This document shows positions 1 through 7,441 of a DNA stretch of 64,000 bases, one piece after another. This stretch comes from Virgibacillus_N oceani_A. Its GTDB lineage: Bacteria > Bacillota > Bacilli > Bacillales > Amphibacillaceae. The DNA is taken from the NCBI GenBank assembly GCA_041521345.1, contig JBGOHB010000023.1; one strand, written 5' to 3'. Positions within the stretch are counted from its first letter, which is position 1. Each line of letters begins with the position of its first letter. The notes under the pieces were generated by a model. The model did not search any database. It had not been told where the DNA came from and saw only the letters and a list, made by a program, of their open reading frames with translations. Made by a program: the position numbers and the translations under genes.

Positions 1-9
1 CATTCCTTG

Positions 10-125
10 TCTGGTAGCAATAGCGGAGAGGTCACACCTGTTCCCATGCCGAACACAGAAGTTAAGCTCTCCAGCGCCGATGGTAGTTGGGGCCTTGCCC
101 CTGCAAGAGTAGGACGCCGCCAGGC
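10..125 (+). rRNA. rrf: 5S ribosomal RNA
   Basis: This is the 5S rRNA of the large ribosomal subunit. The stretch GAGGTCACACCTGTTCCCAT and the following GAACACAGAAGTTAAGCTC are the classic conserved 5S core, and the two ends (TCTGGTAGC and GGACGCCGCCAGGC) pair to form helix I. Length is about 116 nt as expected in Bacillaceae. It is followed within six bases by a strong terminator, so it is the last gene of an rrn operon whose 16S and 23S genes lie upstream of the window. The ends are placed by comparison with remembered B. subtilis 5S and may be off by one or two bases. Confidence 0.96.
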
Positions 126-130
126 TGAAA

Positions 131-165
131 AACCAGGTTACGATAAAAATCGTAACCTGGTTTTT
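131..165 (+). terminator. rrn operon terminator
   Basis: A perfect hairpin ACCAGGTTACGAT / ATCGTAACCTGGT with a four-base A loop is followed by a run of six T. It ends the ribosomal RNA operon directly after 5S rRNA. Confidence 0.93.
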
Positions 166-207
166 TGTTGGAGAAGGAAATCCTTATTTCGGTGCTGTTA
201 TTTTCGC

Positions 208-1977
208 TCAATCTTCAAATTCCAAAATCTGCTGTACTCGTTCTGGATAATCTGTAATTATTCCATCAATGTTATATTTTAATACCTCGTGTACATTCCG
301 CTCACTATTTACGGTCCATACCCAAACTTCCCTGTTCAGCTGATGGGCATTTTCAATAAAACGGGATGTGAGCATATTCTGCCGGATTGTATAAAAATCT
401 ATATCCAGATTACTTAGATTACCCATGGCCAAAAACAAAACCTGGCCAATTTTAATTTCTTCATTTTTGGCACGCACTTCTTGCAGTAAATCATAATTAA
501 AGGATTGCACATATGTCTGATCAACGGCATCATATTTCTCGAGTAGGCGGACTATTTCATCTGTAAATTCATCTTTTCTATTATAGGATTTTAAATCCAG
601 AATTAAGAGCGTGTCATTCTCAGTCACTTTTTCCAGTACTTGTTCCATTGTAGGGATCCGTTCTCCGGTAAAAGATTCATCGTAGAGGATGCCAATGTCG
701 ATTTCAGCTACTTCTTCATACGTCATATCCTTAATACTGGCGTGTACCCCTGCTGTTCGTTGCAAGTCATCGTCATGATTTAGCACAATAACACCATCTT
801 TTGTCATCATAATATCTATTTCAATAGCATTGACCCCTTTATCAAGGGCTGAACGAATACTGCTCATTGAGTTTTCCGGCGCATGCATCAAATCCCCGCG
901 GTGACTGGCAACTGCAACATCCCATTTTAAATAAACAATGGCCTCACTAACCGAATAGTTGATAAAAAATATTCCTGATACAAGAATGGCAGCAAAGAAA
1001 ACTACTGCTTTTTTTCGCTTATTAAAAAAACGCTCTGCCGACAGTTCGATTGTACTTAATCGCTGGTTTGCTTGAATGGATAATTGATCTTGCACCGTCG
1101 CCCCCTTAACAACCTGAGAATGATAATACCAACGGGTTAAGATAATGATATTTATTGGGATTAAAAACAAAGAACCAATCATTGCTGTATAACTGGATAG
1201 GGTCAAGATGTACTCACTGATAAAATGACCGACCGCTAGTGAGTCAATGAAGACAGCTATGTAGGAAATGATTCGCATAAATAAAAACCCGGCAGTAAAA
1301 ATAATGAGATTAGCCAAAAACAAATAAAATACGAGTTTAAATTGATTGCTTCGTGTTGCTTTCCAGCTTTTTTTCAACGCTTGCCATATGGTAGAGTCTT
1401 CGATAAAAATGAAATGAAGAGTAAAGATCCAGCGAATAGCTGCATACCCAATCACAAACATGATTCCAATATAGACAGCCGTGGATACAGCTGATTCATA
1501 AAATATGCTTGTAAGAAAAATAGTTATATTGACATCCAGGATTGGCGGCAATGTTGTCGAGTCGATAAAAGGGATGATGAAAACCAGTAAAAGTATAAGT
1601 TGAAATACGCCGATACCAAGAAGTTTTGGCAGCTTTTTCAGGGTGGTCACCAGGGCCTCTGTTATAAGGACTGATTTTTTAAAATATCTTTTTTGACTTA
1701 TTGTAATGAGGACGCCAAACTCAACAAATAAAATGGCAACAGCCAAGAAAGTAAATAAAAGAAAGCTGAGCATGACAGGAAAACTCATGCCGAATTTATA
1801 AACTTCGGCATTTAATAAAGAGCCCACACCAACTATGGATAAAAGTTTGTTAAAAATATATGTAAGAAGCGGCACGAATAGAAAGCTTGCCAGCATCGTA
1901 TAAATGATCTCAAAGGATAAATAATTTTTATAGGAAGATGTAAAATCGCGTAAGCTCTCTTTGAAAATAGAATACAT
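208..1977 (-). CDS. membrane-anchored glycerophosphodiester phosphodiesterase
   Basis: The 589-residue protein has an N-terminal half of about eight hydrophobic segments (roughly residues 15-335), matching the membrane domain found fused to some glycerophosphodiester phosphodiesterases, and a C-terminal GDPD catalytic domain (about 345-585). The catalytic signature is visible: ASHRGD, then APENS, EIDIMMTKDG and VLNHDDDLQRT, with WTVN and DGIITDYPE at the end. Family members hydrolyse glycerophosphodiesters to glycerol-3-phosphate and an alcohol, or release glycerol-phosphate from lipids or teichoic acid; the substrate here is not known. The ATG start at 1977 has AAAGG a suitable distance upstream. 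It reads toward the rrn terminator and is transcribed alone. Confidence 0.9.
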   Translation of the reverse strand: MYSIFKESLRDFTSSYKNYLSFEIIYTMLASFLFVPLLTYIFNKLLSIVGVGSLLNAEVYKFGMSFPVMLSFLLFTFLAVAILFVEFGVLITISQKRYFKKSVLITEALVTTLKKLPKLLGIGVFQLILLLVFIIPFIDSTTLPPILDVNITIFLTSIFYESAVSTAVYIGIMFVIGYAAIRWIFTLHFIFIEDSTIWQALKKSWKATRSNQFKLVFYLFLANLIIFTAGFLFMRIISYIAVFIDSLAVGHFISEYILTLSSYTAMIGSLFLIPINIIILTRWYYHSQVVKGATVQDQLSIQANQRLSTIELSAERFFNKRKKAVVFFAAILVSGIFFINYSVSEAIVYLKWDVAVASHRGDLMHAPENSMSSIRSALDKGVNAIEIDIMMTKDGVIVLNHDDDLQRTAGVHASIKDMTYEEVAEIDIGILYDESFTGERIPTMEQVLEKVTENDTLLILDLKSYNRKDEFTDEIVRLLEKYDAVDQTYVQSFNYDLLQEVRAKNEEIKIGQVLFLAMGNLSNLDIDFYTIRQNMLTSRFIENAHQLNREVWVWTVNSERNVHEVLKYNIDGIITDYPERVQQILEFED

Positions 1978-2115
1978 TTAATCAGCCTTTTCTACCGTGG
2001 TTTGATTTGTTTTATTTTATCAGATATGTGGAAACTATCCTATTTATAAGGGGCAATCTGCATAGAGGTTATTATTTTGAAAATTTTTGTTTTCCGGTAG
2101 AATAAAGAAAGGGAG

Positions 2116-2832
2116 GTGGGGAATTTAGATATTATAGAACAAGTAATTACCGAAGATTTTATCACGATGGTTATTCGTATTTTAATTGCGCTGGTGCTAT
2201 CCGGAATTATCGGGTTTGAAAGGGAAGTAAAAAGACATTTTGCCGGTTTTCGTACACATATTCTCGTTGGTGTCGGAGCATGCCTTATGATGCTTTTATC
2301 CATATATGGATTTGAAGCATTTATTGAAGCTTATGATAATGTGCGCTTTGACCCTGCCCGTATTCCTTCTTATGTAATCAGCGGGATTGGGTTTCTTGGA
2401 GCAGGGACGATTATTGTGTATGGGGGAACCATTCGCGGGCTGACGACAGCTGCCTCCATTTGGGCAGTGGCGGGAATTGGTCTCGTTGTAGGAGCCGGGA
2501 TGTACGCTGCAGCAGTGTTTACTACATTGGTCATTCTAATCAGCTTAATCTTTCTGAACAACTTTGAGAATTTATTTATCCACAAAAAGAAAAGGAGTAC
2601 AGCTGGAACAGTTTTTGAAATAACAGGACGTCAAGATCTGAAAATTGGTGATATAACAGCAAGCTTTGAAAAAAGGAAAGTGATGATAACTAATATTGAA
2701 ATCTCAAAGACTGAAAATAACACGAAGCATATTTTTATAAAAGTAGAAGAAATATCTGAAGCGGAACGTGTTGCAATATTTGAGGAAATCTCGAATATGG
2801 AAAATGTCAAAACAATCTCGGATAAAAAATAA
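2116..2832 (+). CDS. MgtC/SapB family membrane protein
   Basis: A 238-residue protein with an MgtC/SapB N-terminal domain of four to five membrane segments (about residues 15-150) and a soluble ACT-like C-terminal domain (about 165-238). Family marks are GIIGFEREVK near residue 35, FRTHILVGVGACL and GIGFLGAGTI. MgtC proteins are linked to growth in low magnesium and to membrane potential, but in Bacillaceae the function is mostly unknown. The start is uncertain: GTG at 2116 sits inside the best ribosome-binding sequence GGGAGGTG (2111-2118), there is an in-frame stop at 2098, and no normal start codon lies at ideal distance; the next ATG (2167) would cut into the first membrane helix. Confidence 0.85.
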   Translation: MGNLDIIEQVITEDFITMVIRILIALVLSGIIGFEREVKRHFAGFRTHILVGVGACLMMLLSIYGFEAFIEAYDNVRFDPARIPSYVISGIGFLGAGTIIVYGGTIRGLTTAASIWAVAGIGLVVGAGMYAAAVFTTLVILISLIFLNNFENLFIHKKKRSTAGTVFEITGRQDLKIGDITASFEKRKVMITNIEISKTENNTKHIFIKVEEISEAERVAIFEEISNMENVKTISDKK

Positions 2833-2960
2833 CACTTCGTGAAAATTGTTAGAACTGGGTTAGAGAAAATATTCTCTAACCCGGTAATCTATTTTGAAAA
2901 TGGTGTACTGTTTTCTTATCAAATTTTCCTGCAATATCTAGCGTGAAAGGAAGGGGTATA

Positions 2961-3830
2961 TTGCAACGGTTATTCGAAAAAACTTTAAAGCAAATTCAAG
3001 AGGATAGTACAGTTCAATCTATTCAGCCAGTATCTGGCGGAGATATTAACGAAGCCTATTACGTTCGATCTGAAAACCGGGCATTTTTTGTAAAATTGAA
3101 TCGGTCAGTAAATATGGCCTTTTTTGAATCTGAAAAAAAGGGGCTCGAAAGGTTGAGGCAAACAAATACAATACATGTGCCAAACGTATATGGGATTTAT
3201 ACTGATGAATATAATAAGCTACCGATGTTATGGATGGAATGGATCACTGGAGAAAAAAGCAAATCTACGGATGATTTGTTAGGAGAAAGACTGGCGGCCA
3301 TGCACCAGACAAAAGGAAAAGCATTTGGTTTGGATGGAAAAAGTTTTATTGGAAAACTGGAACAAGATAATCAAATGGTGGATAGTTGGCTTTCCTATTA
3401 CCGTGATTATCGCTTAGCCGGGCAATTAGAGATTGGGATTAATCGTAAGACAGTAACGGGAAAAAGGCAAGAAATGCTAAAGGCATTAATGGAGCGAATC
3501 AATCGATGGATTCCGGAAAAACCACTTCCAAGTTTGTTGCACGGGGATCTTTGGGGAGGAAATTGGATGGTTGGAGAAGAGGGGAATCCCTATTTGATTG
3601 ACCCGTCGATATTATATGGGGATCATGAATTTGAAATCGCTTTTACAGAGCTGTTTGGAGGGTTTTCCCAACGATTTTATGATTCCTATACTTCTGTTTT
3701 TCCATTGTTTGATACATATTACGATAAAAAGCCGCTATATCAATTATATTTTCTGCTTGTCCATTTAAATATGTTTGGTGAATCTTACGGACCATCGGTA
3801 GATCGTATTCTACAAAGGTATACAGGTTAG
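2961..3830 (+). CDS. fructosamine kinase / FN3K-like kinase
   Basis: The protein is a member of the fructosamine-kinase family, an aminoglycoside-phosphotransferase-like fold that phosphorylates ketosamine adducts on glycated amines. Seen motifs are the glycine-rich VSGGDINEAYYV near residue 22, the lysine of FVKLNRS, the catalytic loop LLHGDLWGGNW near 190, and the metal-binding LIDPSILYGDHEFEIAF. The reading frame opens at a GTG at 2943, but TTG at 2961 is preferred because AAAGGAAGG lies six to seven bases before it; this gives 289 residues, the usual family length. Bacterial members are thought to repair sugar-damaged metabolites; the substrate is not shown. It converges on the next small gene. 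Confidence 0.88.
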   Translation: MQRLFEKTLKQIQEDSTVQSIQPVSGGDINEAYYVRSENRAFFVKLNRSVNMAFFESEKKGLERLRQTNTIHVPNVYGIYTDEYNKLPMLWMEWITGEKSKSTDDLLGERLAAMHQTKGKAFGLDGKSFIGKLEQDNQMVDSWLSYYRDYRLAGQLEIGINRKTVTGKRQEMLKALMERINRWIPEKPLPSLLHGDLWGGNWMVGEEGNPYLIDPSILYGDHEFEIAFTELFGGFSQRFYDSYTSVFPLFDTYYDKKPLYQLYFLLVHLNMFGESYGPSVDRILQRYTG

Positions 3831-3851
3831 CCTGAAGATCTTTTCTTCAGG
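3831..3851. terminator. bidirectional hairpin between convergent genes
   Basis: CCTGAAGA / TCTTCAGG is a perfect 8-bp stem with a five-base loop placed exactly between the kinase stop codon and the stop of the opposing small ORF. There is only a weak T run, so efficiency is uncertain. Confidence 0.5.
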
Positions 3852-3984
3852 GTGCATCTATTTTATCGTCAGTATTCTCGGTTGTACGCATGTAATATAC
3901 TCGAGGAAGCTTGTAATAGATCCAAATGTCCTGAATCATAGAGCCCCCCACAAATAAAAGGATTTGCCAGTCGATATTTCTCAT
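3847..3984 (-). CDS. small membrane-like protein, 45 residues
   Basis: A short ORF with start ATG at 3984 and stop TGA at 3847-3849. It has an excellent ribosome-binding site, GAGGGAGGGATGAA, directly before the start. The product begins MRNIDWQILLFVGGSMIQDI and contains one moderately hydrophobic segment (about residues 6-22) and a charged tail ending TENTDDKIDAP. It lies between the fructosamine-kinase-like gene and the M23 lipoprotein gene, is transcribed on the same strand as the latter, and overlaps the terminator hairpin at its 3' end. I do not recognise the family. Support is the ribosome-binding site, the good fit to the gap and the amphipathic, protein-like composition. Confidence 0.55.
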   Translation of the reverse strand: MRNIDWQILLFVGGSMIQDIWIYYKLPRVYYMRTTENTDDKIDAP

Positions 3985-4055
3985 TTCATCCCTCCCTCTT
4001 ATATTTCTATACAAAAGAGGGTTTGTCTTATTACAGCTGGCGAGGTTTCTTCGTC

Positions 4056-5036
4056 TTAAAACCCGGTAATTGTCTCTCCGCGCACAGGTTCTTCCCCATC
4101 TTCAAACTTTATCCGAATAGAGGCGGCATTTTCCCAGTCAGGGCTATCGGCAACATGAAAGTGAATATGCGGTTCGCTGGAATTTCCGGAGTTTCCGGCC
4201 AATCCGACTAATTCACCTGCAGTTACATTGTCTCCTTCACTTACTTGAAGACTGCCTTCTTTTAAGTGGCCAATAACGCTGTATTCATCGTTATCATGTT
4301 CTATGATGACATGGTTGCCGAGGAGCTGCTCCTCGTTTGTGTCAACGTTTGGTGTATTATCAGCAATATTATTTTCTGCAGACACGATGAGCCCATCTAA
4401 AGGGGCAGCCACTTCTTTCCCGAATGCAAAATAGCTCTCGTTATCTTGCAGGTCTCCGTCGAATGTGGCATCACCTTCCATCATAAGCAAGTCATAAGCA
4501 TATCGCTGGTTTTCCAAAGAATAGTGATAATTAACAAGCTCATTCGTACCTCCCCAGAATGTATACCATGCTTCAGTTATGGGCATCCGGTATGTATTTT
4601 CCGTGTAATTTTCATCACTTTCCGGGAAATCAGAAATGGGCATAAGTTGCAGTCCCTCGATCGTCAGGTCGTCTGCAAAGTAACTTCGGATCCCTTTGTC
4701 TCCCTGGTTACTGACCCATTGATATTCCGTCATACCATGGATAGGGATTTCCGAGACAAGATCAAAGCTTTCGACTCCAGCATTAAAGTTTTCGCCAAGA
4801 GCTACGAATTCCTCTAATGTAACGGTAGCTTGAAAATCTTCACTTGTCTGATTGTATAACCTCTCCAATTCTCCTTCTAAAAACTGATCTGTAAATTGTC
4901 CGGGAGATACAAGCTTCGCATTCATTTCTTCATCCACCTCTTCCTGGTCTTCTAAGGAATCGTTCTGTCCTTCACTGCACGCACTTAAGCTAAAAGATAA
5001 GCAAATAGCCAAAAAAATGGCTAAGTAAGATTTCAT
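4056..5036 (-). CDS. M23 family peptidase-like lipoprotein
   Basis: The 326-residue product starts with a lipoprotein signal peptide ending in the lipobox LSAC (Cys20), so it should be anchored on the outer face of the membrane. Residues about 40-125 form a DUF3887-like module and the C-terminal half (about 170-320) is an M23 / LytM zinc metallopeptidase domain. The metal-site pieces are present: H in VNYHYSL, D in YAYDLL, GHLKEGS and HIHFHVADS. M23 enzymes cut peptide bridges in peptidoglycan. The protein is rich in Asp and Glu, fitting an extracytoplasmic protein of a salt-tolerant bacterium. A conserved GHL-HxH pattern suggests it is active. Divergent from ctsR. Confidence 0.9.
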   Translation of the reverse strand: MKSYLAIFLAICLSFSLSACSEGQNDSLEDQEEVDEEMNAKLVSPGQFTDQFLEGELERLYNQTSEDFQATVTLEEFVALGENFNAGVESFDLVSEIPIHGMTEYQWVSNQGDKGIRSYFADDLTIEGLQLMPISDFPESDENYTENTYRMPITEAWYTFWGGTNELVNYHYSLENQRYAYDLLMMEGDATFDGDLQDNESYFAFGKEVAAPLDGLIVSAENNIADNTPNVDTNEEQLLGNHVIIEHDNDEYSVIGHLKEGSLQVSEGDNVTAGELVGLAGNSGNSSEPHIHFHVADSPDWENAASIRIKFEDGEEPVRGETITGF

Positions 5037-5256
5037 ATGTATTATATTCCTCCCTTCCTCTTATATTTGTACGAATGAAATGTATAAAAGATTCAGTTTG
5101 CACAGTATTTCCCTCGTCATCAAGCATATCTGTGAAAAACATGTTTGTTGCCAATCAACACCATTTCGATACCAAAACATATTCTTACCAAAAATACTTT
5201 TCCCAAAAAGGTTTTTCTTTCTCTCTTTTTGACGAAAATAAACTATAGTATTGTAG

Positions 5257-5284
5257 TTGCATCTGATAAAATATCGCGTATAAT
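5257..5284 (+). promoter_or_regulatory. SigA promoter of the ctsR operon
   Basis: TTGCAT at 5257-5262 and TATAAT at 5279-5284 are 16 bases apart, a good vegetative promoter. Transcription would start around 5291, directly at the CtsR operator. Confidence 0.75.
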
Positions 5285-5292
5285 AATAATTA

Positions 5293-5315
5293 AGTCAAAG
5301 ATAGTCAAAGTCAAA
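5293..5315 (+). promoter_or_regulatory. CtsR operator, three direct heptads
   Basis: AGTCAAA (5293-5299), GAT, AGTCAAA (5303-5309) match the known CtsR box, a direct repeat of RGTCAAA spaced by three bases. A further GTCAAA follows at 5310-5315 without the spacer. The operator covers the expected transcription start, so CtsR would represses its own operon by blocking RNA polymerase. Confidence 0.88.
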
Positions 5316-5332
5316 TCGAAGGGGGTGGGCAT

Positions 5333-5800
5333 ATGAGCAATATTTCCGATGTTATTGAAAGGTATTTAAAACAAACTTTAAAGGTGCAAGGGAAAAATGT
5401 AATTGAAATTAAGCGCAGTGAAATCGCTGATCAATTTCAATGTGTCCCCTCTCAAATTAATTATGTGATTAACACACGGTTTACCGTGGAAAAAGGGTAT
5501 ATAGTGGAGAGTAAACGTGGTGGTGGAGGGTATATACGTATTATAAAAGTAATCCATCAGGAACAATCCGAGCTTATCGACGAGATTATTGCGATGATTC
5601 AGCCAACAGTAACCCAGCAGATAGCAATTGATGTGTTAAATCGATTAAAAGAAGAAGGTTTAATCACTGGACGCGAAATGAAAATTATGGCAAGTGTTAT
5701 GGATAGACAGGTGCTTGCCTTTCAATTGCCGTTACGAGATGAGATTCGCGCGCGACTATTGGTAACGATGCTATCCACACTAAAATATTTAAATAAATGA
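5333..5800 (+). CDS. ctsR: CtsR, repressor of class III heat-shock genes
   Basis: CtsR binds heptad-repeat operators and represses clp genes until heat or arginine phosphorylation by McsB inactivates it. The 155-residue protein has the N-terminal winged-helix domain (about residues 1-72) with the four-glycine wing tip RGGGGYIRI near residue 62, the known heat-sensing loop, and a C-terminal dimerisation domain that McsB and ClpC recognise. Start ATG at 5333 follows GAAGGGGGTGG. The operator is 18 bases upstream. Gene order ctsR-mcsA-mcsB-clpC is the standard Firmicute arrangement, with mcsA starting 12 bases after the stop. Confidence 0.97.
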   Translation: MSNISDVIERYLKQTLKVQGKNVIEIKRSEIADQFQCVPSQINYVINTRFTVEKGYIVESKRGGGGYIRIIKVIHQEQSELIDEIIAMIQPTVTQQIAIDVLNRLKEEGLITGREMKIMASVMDRQVLAFQLPLRDEIRARLLVTMLSTLKYLNK

Positions 5801-5812
5801 GGAGGGAACCGG

Positions 5813-6361
5813 ATGGACTGCCAAGAATGCCAGGAACGGCCCGCAACACTTCATTTCACCCAGGTCATTAACGGAAATAAAAAAGAAGTACATGTTTGCG
5901 AAGTGTGTGCAAAGGAAAAAGGTTATAAGATGTATCAGGAAGAAGGCTATTCCCTGCATGATCTGCTCTCAGGGCTGATTAACTTTGAAACCCAGACGAT
6001 GGGGAACCCTCAGGGTGGTTCATTTCAACAGGTGAAGGAATTGCAATGTCCAAAATGTGAAATGACTTTTTCCGAATTTAAACGCATAGGTAAGTTCGGT
6101 TGTGCCGTGTGCTATGATACATTTTCCGAGCGATTGGATTCAATTTTTCGCCGGGTGCATTCAGGGAATGCAAAGCACCACGGGAAAATTCCGAAACGCC
6201 AGGGCGGCGACCTGCACAAACGCAGGCAAATTGAAAGCTATAAATCAGCATTGAAAAGCTTAATAGAAAGTGAAGAATTTGAAAAAGCAGCTGAAGTCCG
6301 CGATAAGATTAAAGCATTGGAAAACGGGCAGAATGATGGGAAAGAAGGTGACCATTCATGA
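5813..6361 (+). CDS. mcsA: McsA, zinc-finger activator of McsB
   Basis: McsA partners the arginine kinase McsB and stimulates its activity. In the 182-residue protein, CxxC pairs are visible at the N terminus (CQEC and CEVC) and in the middle (CPKC and CAVC), forming treble-clef type zinc sites, and the C terminus carries a UVR-type helical hairpin (SEEFEKAAEVRDKIKALE) like that of UvrB and ClpC. All eight cysteines are kept. ATG at 5813 follows GAGGAGGGAACCGG, and the stop overlaps the mcsB start by four bases (ATGA), which points to translational coupling of the two subunits. Confidence 0.96.
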   Translation: MDCQECQERPATLHFTQVINGNKKEVHVCEVCAKEKGYKMYQEEGYSLHDLLSGLINFETQTMGNPQGGSFQQVKELQCPKCEMTFSEFKRIGKFGCAVCYDTFSERLDSIFRRVHSGNAKHHGKIPKRQGGDLHKRRQIESYKSALKSLIESEEFEKAAEVRDKIKALENGQNDGKEGDHS

Positions 6362-7422
6362 CACTGCAAAATTTTATGAATGAAGCGATCAGTCCATGGA
6401 TGCAGGAAGAAGGTCCGGATAGTGATATTGTGCTGAGCAGCAGGCTCCGCTTAGCCAGAAATTTTGCAAACGCAGCCTATCCGCTTATTGCTGATGCAGA
6501 TCACCTTGAGGAAATACGTGATTTTTTTAAAACAAATTATGAGAATAAATCATTTCAGGATTATCATGATTTAGCTTTTATTGCGATTAACGATTTATCT
6601 TCCATCGGAAAAAGGGTATTGGTTGAAAAACATCTGATCAGTCCCCATCTTGTTAAAAATGCCGAAACTTCGGCAGTACTTATTTCAGAAAATGAACAGG
6701 TATCTGTCATGATCAATGAAGAAGACCATATACGAATTCAGTTATACTTTCCTGGCTTCCAGCTGACAGAAGGACTGGAGAAAGTCTTCGAGTTTGATGA
6801 CTGGCTGGAAGAGAAAATCAATTATGCATTCGATGAATCAAGAGGCTATTTAACGAGCTGCCCGACGAATGTCGGTACGGGGCTGCGTGCTTCTGTCATG
6901 ATGCATCTGCCGGCACTTGCGATGACAAAACAAATAAACCGGATGATCCCGGCCATAAATCAGCTTGGTCTCGTTGTTAGAGGGATTTACGGGGAAGGCA
7001 GCGAAGCCCAGGGAAATATTTTTCAGATATCCAATCAGATTACACTCGGTAAATCGGAAAATGATATTGTGGAAGATCTCGAAAGTGTTGTCAGACAATT
7101 AATAGCACATGAAAGAAATGCACGGAGCCGGATGCAGGAGCAAAGTGGCACAAAATTGGAGGATCGTATTTACCGCTCGTATGGCGTATTGGAAAATGCG
7201 AGAATCATTGAATCCAAAGAAGCGGCACAATGTCTGTCCAATGTCCGTCTTGGTATTGACTTGGGATTAATTGAGCAGGTTTCACGTAATATATTAAATG
7301 AACTCATGATTTTAACACAGCCCGGATTTTTGCAGCATTATCAGAAACAGACATTAACAGCAAATCAGCGTGATATACTGCGGGCTACACTCATTCGCGA
7401 AAGATTACAATTGGAAAAATAG
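6358..7422 (+). CDS. mcsB: McsB, protein arginine kinase
   Basis: McsB phosphorylates arginine residues on CtsR and on unfolded proteins, marking them for ClpCP. The 354-residue protein has the phosphagen-kinase fold: SSRLRLARNF near residue 28, the active-site loop CPTNVGTGLRAS with the key cysteine near 169, and the C-terminal RDILRA, which matches the RDxxRA motif known to bind phosphoarginine allosterically. Active-site features look intact. It overlaps mcsA and is followed by a ribosome-binding site AGGAGG for clpC only four bases after its stop. Confidence 0.97.
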   Translation: MTLQNFMNEAISPWMQEEGPDSDIVLSSRLRLARNFANAAYPLIADADHLEEIRDFFKTNYENKSFQDYHDLAFIAINDLSSIGKRVLVEKHLISPHLVKNAETSAVLISENEQVSVMINEEDHIRIQLYFPGFQLTEGLEKVFEFDDWLEEKINYAFDESRGYLTSCPTNVGTGLRASVMMHLPALAMTKQINRMIPAINQLGLVVRGIYGEGSEAQGNIFQISNQITLGKSENDIVEDLESVVRQLIAHERNARSRMQEQSGTKLEDRIYRSYGVLENARIIESKEAAQCLSNVRLGIDLGLIEQVSRNILNELMILTQPGFLQHYQKQTLTANQRDILRATLIRERLQLEK

Positions 7423-7441
7423 GATAGGAGGAATTCATTAT

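Noticed and set aside
5145..5336. 63-codon plus-strand frame before ctsR
   Set aside because: It runs through the ctsR promoter and operator, has no ribosome-binding site and no protein-like composition.
7370..7441. N-terminal extension of clpC
   Set aside because: Overlaps mcsB in another frame; the AGGAGG site and the family N terminus fix the start at 7442.
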